Made by a program: the position numbers and the translations under genes. Positions 56,950 through 64,000 of a stretch of 64,000 nt of DNA are shown here, one piece after another. The notes below the pieces were generated by a model, which had not been told where the DNA came from, did not search any database, and saw only the letters and a program-made list of their open reading frames with translations. The stretch comes from Saposhnikovia divaricata (lineage: Eukaryota; Streptophyta; Magnoliopsida; Apiales; Apiaceae): the NCBI GenBank assembly GCA_036435485.1, contig CM071596.1, forward strand, positions 139,525,001 through 139,589,000, in the 5' to 3' direction. Position 1 is the stretch's first letter. Each line of letters starts with the position of its first letter.

Positions 56950-57684
56950 TCATGGGGCCGCACCGCGACGGAGCAAGGCCATCACTCGGGAAAATGCACG
57001 ACGCACAACACGCCTAGCATCCCTAGCCTGGACCACTCCGCCCCCGCGGACTCCTAAACCAAGAATCCTCGCGCGACTCCTCCTATCAATCCTATGGAGT
57101 CGCGCCCTAATCCTCCTAGCAACAACAGTCCTCATCTCAGCCTGAATCCTCAATCGCGCCTCACGCTCCTCTACTAGTGCCCGCCTCGCCTCATTAAGTC
57201 TGGCCTCTGTAGAAAGTAAGTCTTGGGTCAGGAACTGCACCACGTAGGCGTGCTCAGTGCCCGACACTGGGGGTAGGTCCATCGGTGGGGGTGGTATGAC
57301 AGGAACAGGGGCAGGTGCAGGAGCAGTAGCAGGAGCAGGAGCAGGGGTAGGGTCAAGCTCCTCTTCGCCAGAAGTATCATCCTCGGAGTCACCGTCCGAT
57401 GAAACAGGGCTCGATGACTGCGGAGAGGGTGGGGGAGACACAACACGGCCCTCACCGGATCTCACACTCTCCTCGTCAGTAGCTACAGGAGAGGGGGTAA
57501 CAGGCTCAGGCTCAGGTTCAAAGGGCTCCTCCTCGGGATCCTCATCATCAGTATCTCCTATTAGCGTAATCCAAAGGCCAAGCTCAGGGTTAGCACCCAT
57601 ATCCTCCTCAGGATCCTCGGTATCTCGCATTAGTGCCTCATCATGCTCTCTCTGAAAGGCCTCAGGGTCTGGTATCTCCTCCAT
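56950..57684 (-). CDS. Extra ORF upstream of gag in gypsy E
   Basis: 244 intact codons between PBS and gag, on the same strand as gag. The N-terminal half is very acidic (PEEEPFEPEPEPVTPSP), followed by Ser-rich and Pro/Ala-rich stretches (PAPATAPAPAPVP). The C-terminal 90 residues are helical and Arg-rich (TEARLNEARRALVEEREARL, RRIRARLHRIDRRSRARI), which could bind nucleic acid. It belongs to no family I recognise. Base composition is clearly higher in GC than gag. Extra ORFs are known in several plant Ty3/gypsy groups, with unknown roles. It is the only undamaged ORF left in E. Confidence 0.65.
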   Translation of the reverse strand: MEEIPDPEAFQREHDEALMRDTEDPEEDMGANPELGLWITLIGDTDDEDPEEEPFEPEPEPVTPSPVATDEESVRSGEGRVVSPPPSPQSSSPVSSDGDSEDDTSGEEELDPTPAPAPATAPAPAPVPVIPPPPMDLPPVSGTEHAYVVQFLTQDLLSTEARLNEARRALVEEREARLRIQAEMRTVVARRIRARLHRIDRRSRARILGLGVRGGGVVQARDARRVVRRAFSRVMALLRRGAAP

Positions 57685-57900
57685 CTACACAAGGGAAATA
57701 AGGTGGGTCACTAACCATAAAGAAAGGTTTAAGGAGTAGTTCCCTCACGGGCCTTAAAGTCAGGGCTATATCCGATAACCCGACTGCAAACTCAATGAGA
57801 GTTCTAAGTATTATTAGGGTTGTTATTAGGGTTATTATTATTGTTATTATTATTAGGGCTGCTTTCTTAAATTACTATCGTTTCTGAGAACTGTAACCTC
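57685..57900 (-). other. Leader of gypsy E with ATT/AGGG-rich repeats
   Basis: Short leader between PBS and extra ORF. 57808-57862 is a degenerate (TTA)n/(TTATTAGGG)n microsatellite. Confidence 0.7.
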
Positions 57901-57912
57901 GCTCTGATACCA
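57901..57912 (-). other. Primer binding site of gypsy E
   Basis: The minus strand reads TGGTATCAGAGC, four bases from the end of the 5' LTR (...GGGGCGTCACA). Confidence 0.92.
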
Positions 57913-57916
57913 TTTC

Positions 57917-60900
57917 TGTGACGCCCCTAGATCCGGGGTCGGAGACCTAGGCGCTCACGGTCCATTTTCCATTAATAATATACCTGTTCTTGCACATAAT
58001 ATATGAAACAGCCATCGACCCCACAATAAAACTCACACCGCACACACACACACACAAAGATTAGAGTCTCAGAAATGTCATACACTTGATTAAGCAAAAG
58101 TAAAAGTTTCAAAGTTATTACAGACCGAATTAAATAGCATTTATGCTACCAGCAACACTTCGATATGAAGCGGAGTTGGCGGCTTGAATGTTTGTTACGG
58201 TACACTGCTTTGCACATGTCATACTTATAAATAAAACGTACTAACAAAAGTTCCCAACCAATCCGGCTAATGGGGCCTACTGGTGGAATCTCAACTGCTG
58301 CCTCGGGTCTAGTCACCTGCTTTCGGGTAGTCTGTCTGGGTCTTGCCATTTCTCTTAGCTGTTGTGTTTGTAAATTTTAAAACAAGCAAGAGTGAGCAAC
58401 TATAGCTCAGCAAGAAATATATGTATAAGATAAGCAATATATCGTCACATGTGTTTAGCAGTTATTAAACTCGTTTATATAATTCAGTTATAAAATCACT
58501 TGTCATCGTTGATAAATTTCAAAGGTGCACCAATACGTGCCATTGTTTTCAAAATAAACTTGCAGTTCTAGATACTGCAGAGAGTCAACATCTTTCTCAT
58601 CAAAATAGAACACTATCGGCAAGTTGGCACATAAGCCTAAGAAGCAGTGTCAGAGCATTTTTCCAAAGTGGAGGAATGGGACTTAAAGAAAACATAAAAC
58701 CTGACAGGGATTGACGATGATCAGTCGCCACATCCAAGTCCAATAATCCGCGGGTCTTCTCTACCGGTAGAAGGATAGAAACTACATTCGTAACTATTCT
58801 CGGGTGAAAACTATATCCGTAATCACCCTCGATGAAAACTACATCCGTAATCATCCTTCGGCAACACCTGGGCCGGAATAATAATTGATGGACCGCCTGG
58901 CTCACGGCCGCTTACACATCCCGGGAATCGTTCGTCAACGGTCCCCACACCTGCCAGAGTCCCTTTTTCTTTTTCTTTTAAAACTGGATTTTGAATGAAA
59001 ACTGAGTAGTTGAGGTCCGACATCAGTCGACCGATTGATTCTTGAAATCGTACAAGAAGCAAAACCTGACCGGGGGGTTTTCGAAAATGTTTTGAGTTCG
59101 AAAGAGTTCGAGTTTGAAAGTATTAAAGGTATCTTGGATTAACTTTGTCTTTAAAATAATGAACAATAATTAATAAATGGTATTTTAAGATTTAATATTA
59201 ATAATTAATAAAATAATTATTTAAATTAAATAAGCTTTTAATCCAAGATAGGTATTTTTGAGTATTTATGATTACATAAAAACAATTACTTAAGTATACG
59301 ATACTTCCCGAATGACCCTTCGGGTTTTCGCAATTTAATTACGATATAATAATATACTGCTCCCCGGTCAATAGTATATATGGACCGCTACGACCTCTAT
59401 TGCTAGAGTCGTTGTCCGAAGAAAACATTTCATTCTAAGTTCAAGGGGTGCAAACATATATGTGCTTATACATCTCAATTTCATCATTACTTCAACAAGC
59501 ATAAACATTTTATACGATTGAAAACTACAAACACAACAGTGAAAGTCCTTATATATGTAAGTTTTGAAAAGTAAACTTGCCTTGGTGAGGTTCGGGTGGT
59601 CGAGCTTGCGGAGTGGAATGATCTATACATAATCAATAGCCGTTCGTTAGTACCTTAACAATATCTCTTTTAATTGCGAGGTTTTAGGGGGTACAAAATT
59701 AACTTAATGACTTCGTCTTATGACTCTCTAGCCCCACTATAGGTTCATGTCATCACTCGGTTACGCTCGTCACTTATTCGACTTAATTTGGTTACCACAT
59801 CCGAATCATATTCAATCCCCCTAAAACCACACTCCACTTACGACTTTTCACTTTCGCGAATTTTACTCTAACATTTTTATAAAATTGAAAAATATATATT
59901 TTAATCCAATTCGTTTTGGGTTGCCTTCACCACTGCATTTACTAGCTCCTCTAATTTTTCCATGATCCTACATAAATTTTTAGGGGTTTAAACAAGTTTC
60001 ACAAGTGGACCATTTAGTGCAGTTCGGATTCCAGAAACACATTTCACTTATTAGGCCATAACTCAAAATCTATACATCACCTAGTCATGAACCTTATATT
60101 TCTAGAAACTAAATTCAAATACCTTTCCAACAATATATATTAGGACTTCAGGGGACAAGATTTAGGGGTTCAAAACCCTCCTAAAAGACAGTTCAAGTTC
60201 CCAGAAAATTTACACAGCATGCTTTTTCCACTTAACCATTCAAGAATCCCATATAAACATCACAACCATCATCTAAACCACCAAGATCATACTCTATAGC
60301 ATACATGGAGTTACATATACTAACCACAAGCTTAAAATCATAACCACAACATTTAAACTCAAGATCTACATCATCCTTAACTTATATGTCCAAGATTCAC
60401 ACTAACATCCATGGATCTAACATTAAACACCATAAATAATACATGGCCAAGAGGGGTTAGGGTTTTATACCTTCTTGAGTATCTAGGAGCCTTGGGTATG
60501 CCTTACAAGTCTCAAGAACACATTGGATGAGCTCCTACAATCCTTACAACTCAAGATCTAAATGAAAACTAAACATTGTTACTATTCAACAAAACTTCAA
60601 CAATTTATAACTTGGAAACTAATGGATGAAAGGGGTTGGAATTCATAGCATACCTTTCTTATATAGTGTAGAGTACCTAGGATTTTTGCCTTGAATTAAG
60701 AGTGATGAGAAGTGGAAGAAAAGAATTCTTCTTCCCTTTTTTTTTGTGTTTGGCCGAGAGCAACAAGAGCTTCGGGGGGGGGGGGGAGAGTTTTTTTTGG
60801 TGTTGGTTGAATAAAGTAAGGTGTGTTGGGTGATATGTATTAGGTGTATGTATATGTATCACATGTTGCAAGTCTAGTGCCTAGGCCATACCTCCTTGTC

Positions 60901-61373
60901 TCCTTGGACAATGCACCTTAACTAGTCACTATTCCTCTTGTTATCTTTGTATTACTAGTTTGCTTTTCTAACTACCTAGTTGCATGGGACTTGCATGCAA
61001 TACCTTTCCTTGTATCATTATTCTTCCACCAATGCTTGCCACTTAATCTTTAATTCGTATCGTATCTTAATTAATTTCTCGTAATAATATTTTGTCGCGT
61101 AGAGATTTCCCTTGTAATTCCTTAAGTACTTAATTGTGTAAATTCCTCGAATATCCATAACTCCTCGTCATAATTCCTAATAAATCTTTTAATACTCCAA
61201 TAACTCTCAAGTCCTAAGTTTTATAATTCTTACTAAAAATAAGACTCTTGCCTTCAACAACCTTCCCTTTATCTTACATGGTGAATGTCACAACATAATT
61301 TCTCAGATAATTCAATTCCACTAAACAACATGGATGACTCGAAAGGTTCCACTATAAAATTAGGGTTCTTACA
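57917..61373 (-). mobile_element. 5' LTR of gypsy E
   Basis: 3,457 bases; partner of 26045-29540. It has a G-run (about 12) near 60775 and lacks about 40 bases close to its element-5' end compared with the partner. ORFs shared by both LTRs (for example 26726-27031 and 58600-58905) show no protein family. Confidence 0.93.
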
Positions 61374-61378
61374 CTTCT

Positions 61379-63039
61379 TGAAGTTTACATTCTTGAACTG
61401 TTATATATCCTGTTGATTCAAGCATGCCTACCATATACCATGTTGATCATAAAACTTATTGAACCTATCTTTGCATGTACCCAGAATTCTGTTATCAACT
61501 ATTAAACACCCTCTAAACCCTAAAATAGCATAATTCTTTCTAATTGCTTCTTGACCATATATGTCCAATAGCTTGCCATAATTAAACCATATTGCCTGAC
61601 AGATAAACCAGTGTTTTACTTAACCTATGTCCGTGACCAGTTGAACCTATGTTGACCCTAAAACTTAAAAGATTCATTGTGACCTAAACACTGTCTTAAA
61701 AACTTGATTACCTATATTATTGTTATTAAATCCTACAACTTGATCAGTTACTTTTGAACTAGTCCTAATTCACATCTTTGACCCTTGACTTGAATTTTTT
61801 ACCTTGTATCCTGATCAAATCCCTGATTACTTTTGAGTCTATATCTTCTTGATTCAGACTTGTACCTCTATTCCCTTGATGTCAGAAAACTTAGTCAAAC
61901 CCTTTGACTTTTATCATTGCAAATCAAAATGAGTTGTTTTCATAAAATACTTTGAAGTTACTTAGACTGGGCTGATTTGTTGTCAGTGAGTCGAAGGTGC
62001 TTCGGAGTAAAGGTTTTGAAAGGATTTAAGTACTCAAGTGTATTCCAAATTTAAAAAGGGTTTTCTAAATCTTTAATGTTTTCAGAATATGATTTATAAA
62101 ATGTTAGGAACTCCGTCAAAATGGTTTCTACGGATTCCTGACGATTGGAGAGGTGTGAGCGAATGGGTAATGCTGGTTCTGCCTGTTTGTGTATATTATG
62201 GTGTAGTTATGGTCTATCCAGTCCAACACCCTTATAGGCCAATGTGTTGCCTCTTGGGAACCCAAGTTATCCTAATGAGAGGATTAATGTCCAGAGGGAC
62301 TTTGTGTCTGTTATGGGGACTTTATGGGCTGATCACCCGTATTGTCTGTGTGAAATAAAACCTCCAATCAGTTTTCTTAAAGTGAATAATAAATTATATA
62401 TACTGTGAATGAAATTCGCTTACCATTGGAAATGTCAATTGTTTTACACATGCTCTGCTATCCATCGAAATTTTATTATCAGTTGATCACCTGTTGTATT
62501 CAAGTACCAGTTTTACTTTTTAGTTTCCAGTACTCGTATGCTATCTCTTGATCTACTGTCATCCATTTTTATATCTTGATATTACTGTTTTCCAGTTGAG
62601 TACTCTAGTTACTTGCTGAGCCTTAGCTCATTGTCATTTTGTCTAACCCTTTTGACAGTAGTTTGAGAACATGGCACGTACTATTCAGACAGCGAGGAAG
62701 CGCACCTTCCATGACCCTGTTGTGGTTTCTTTTGAGATAGCTCCCGAGGTAGATGCAATAACAGCTCAGTGAGGAGAGTTTTTGAGTTAGTTGTGAGAAC
62801 TGGTAGATAGAACTTTTCATCAAGGGTTTGTAATGATGATTTTAATTAGAATTTGGTTTATAATAATAAATAGTTAGACGTTGGCTTGCTTGTTTCATAC
62901 CATTACCTGTGAAAGATCTAGGTTAGTAGTGTTGGGGTCAGTCAGCATGCTATATCTATATTTATTTATTTATAGGTTTTTTTGTATCTAGAGTGTTATT
63001 GACTTCCCGATCTAGACCCCAAATTGGGAGGGCGTCACA
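61379..63039 (+). mobile_element. 5' LTR of gypsy D, part 3
   Basis: Resumes the LTR of D after E and ends ...GGGAGGGCGTCACA at 63039, next to a PBS. It contains the block CTTGCTGAGCCTTAGCTCA at about 62612-62630, some 410-430 bases before the LTR end. Non-coding; the 89-codon ORF at 62089 is considered chance. Confidence 0.75.
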
Positions 63040-63042
63040 GGT

Positions 63043-63054
63043 TGGTATCAGAGC
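63043..63054 (+). other. Primer binding site of gypsy D
   Basis: TGGTATCAGAGC three bases after the LTR end; fixes D as plus-oriented. Confidence 0.92.
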
Positions 63055-63254
63055 TACGGGTATTGGTCACTAAAACAAGCCAGGATTTAGGATCACTAAT
63101 AAAAGAGTAGAAACAACTAGGATTTAAGAGTGATAGGTGTTAGGGGGTGATATAGGATTAGGTACTTCCCTTTCGTGATAGATTTTATAGGACTAACCTA
63201 ACATAACGTTTATACTCTGCGTGTGTATATATATATATATTATTGCTACAAGAG

Positions 63255-63814
63255 ATGGATTAGGACGATGATGCACCCCTACTTCCCAATTCCGATAGTT
63301 AATCCGAGGAGTCTGATCCTTCTGAGATTATGTCTGATGCCGATGCTGAGGTTGAGACCGACACAGAGGTTATGTCCGAGACTGAGGTTGAGAGTCCACC
63401 AGATCGTGCCGACACCCAATACCCCCTGTTACTGAGTCTGTGCCTGTTCCTGTCCCAGTTGCAGTTGTGACCTCATCTGTCACCGAGCACGGTGAGTCTT
63501 TTAGCGGATCCTTGTCGATTCCCAGGCTTGCACCTTTGCACACTTATACCGAAATGGTCCGTACGTGTGAGAATCTGCCAAGAAGGAATGATGAGCTTTC
63601 AGAGTTGATCGAGGAAATGAAAGAAGAGGTCCGAAGTCGAGTTGACCTGGCTACGATAGATTGGAGTGGACGTATTAACTTGGTGGAGAAGGTTACTAGA
63701 CGATGTTTCCTTCAAAGCTCCGTGTCTGTACCTGCGTTTGATGAAGTCTGTAGGCTTTCTAGTTTGATTTCTTGGATGATAGAGGTTCGTGAGACTCGTG
63801 GTTCCCGTGATTAA
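63255..63814 (+). pseudogene. Extra pre-gag ORF of gypsy D, decayed
   Basis: From the ATG at 63255 the frame shows an acidic protein (SEESDPSEIMSDADAEVETD) but has two early stops (TAG 63261-63263, TAA near 63300) and a frameshift near 63420. It then continues as the open frame 63440-63814 with a Pro/Val stretch (PVPVPVAVV) and a helical, charged C-terminal half (LSELIEEMKEEVRSRVDL). Layout (acidic N-terminus, Pro-rich linker, helical C-terminus) and position (just after the PBS) match the extra ORF of E, although the sequences are not evidently alike. No known family recognised. Confidence 0.6.
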
Positions 63815-64000
63815 ATGATTGCTGTTATGAGACCGGATGAGTGTGATAGAGTCATTGCTTCCACACTTTAGGTTTTGGAATTTGTCAAAACAAAAGTGAA
63901 ATTAAATTAGATTTAGGATTACACTTAAAATCCTCCCCCGGGGACGACACTATTTGAGAATCAAGTCAAACTAGTCAAACCGAGCCAAAAATGTTTTTCG
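63815..64000 (+). other. Leader of gypsy D continuing beyond the window
   Basis: Non-coding; gag of D would be expected to the right of the window. Confidence 0.5.

Larger units (their letters stand above)
26045..61373 (-). mobile_element. Gypsy E, Tekay-type chromovirus (interrupted by F)
   Basis: A minus-oriented Ty3/gypsy element bounded by LTRs of 3,496 and 3,457 bases and a perfect target duplication cttct (26040-26044 and 61374-61378). With the 22-kb insertion of F removed it is about 13.3 kb. Internal order on the minus strand is PBS, extra ORF, gag, protease, RT, RNase H, integrase, chromodomain, PPT. Long LTRs, Met-tRNA PBS and a C-terminal chromodomain indicate the Tekay/Del group. 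Multiple stops and frameshifts make it defective. Confidence 0.92.

Noticed and set aside
57257..57655. Gly/Ser-rich 132-codon plus-strand ORF
   Set aside because: Antisense shadow of the GC-rich extra ORF of E; composition explained by codons for Glu, Pro and Ser on the other strand.
62089..62358. 89-codon hydrophobic ORF
   Set aside because: Lies within LTR D with no coding signature; considered chance.

Overview
The window is intergenic DNA from the nuclear genome of a flowering plant. It consists almost entirely of LTR retrotransposons inserted into one another. No host protein-coding gene, tRNA or rRNA gene is supported. The evidence for a plant is: Ty1/copia and Ty3/gypsy families with plant-type primer sites (initiator-Met tRNA TGGTATCAGAGC), a Sirevirus with an env-like ORF, a chromodomain (Tekay-type) element, a Tat-type element with two RNase H domains and antisense ORFs, and a Stowaway-like MITE end. 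The species cannot be named from this sequence.

Layout, left to right. 1-370: end of an LTR (minus) inserted into a Sirevirus (element A, minus; gag to about 1707, PBS 1745-1756, LTR from 1759). 2666-3189: unassigned, with an (AT)52 tract. 3190-4337: broken copia gag/protease relic. Copia B (plus): LTR 4338-5393 continued at 18947-19302, PBS 19304, leader, gag remnant at 20801-20893. Sirevirus C (plus, 5394-18941, TSD gttat) sits inside the LTR of B. Gypsy D (plus) interrupts the gag of B: its LTR is in three pieces (20894-21557, 24576-26044, 61379-63039), followed by a PBS and a decayed pre-gag ORF up to the window end. Solo LTR H (minus, 21558-24570, TSD ctggt) and gypsy E (minus, 26045-61373, TSD cttct) lie inside the LTR of D. 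Tat-type gypsy F (plus, 32120-54144) splits the reverse transcriptase of E. Copia G (minus, 39904-47827, TSD ccttg) splits a 143-bp tandem array in the 3' region of F.

The deepest chain is therefore B > D > E > F > G. Hand-counted LTR differences agree with that order: E about 3%, F 12/951, G 2 substitutions plus a 2-bp indel in about 1110. Sirevirus C is equally young (3/1468) and has open gag and pol; the only lesion seen in it is one in-frame TAG in the env-like ORF. E, F and G all carry stops, frameshifts or deletions in gag-pol and look non-autonomous.

The most interesting material is accessory: an intact two-part antisense ORF in F with a plausible intron, beside a ruined sense pol; a three-monomer higher-order repeat in F; extra ORFs between PBS and gag in D and E; a palindromic GATAGTYATA motif shared by the LTR and the pol-env spacer of C; and non-canonical TA...CA LTR ends in D and H. 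All divergence figures are manual counts, and all family assignments rest on recognised motifs, not on database searches.
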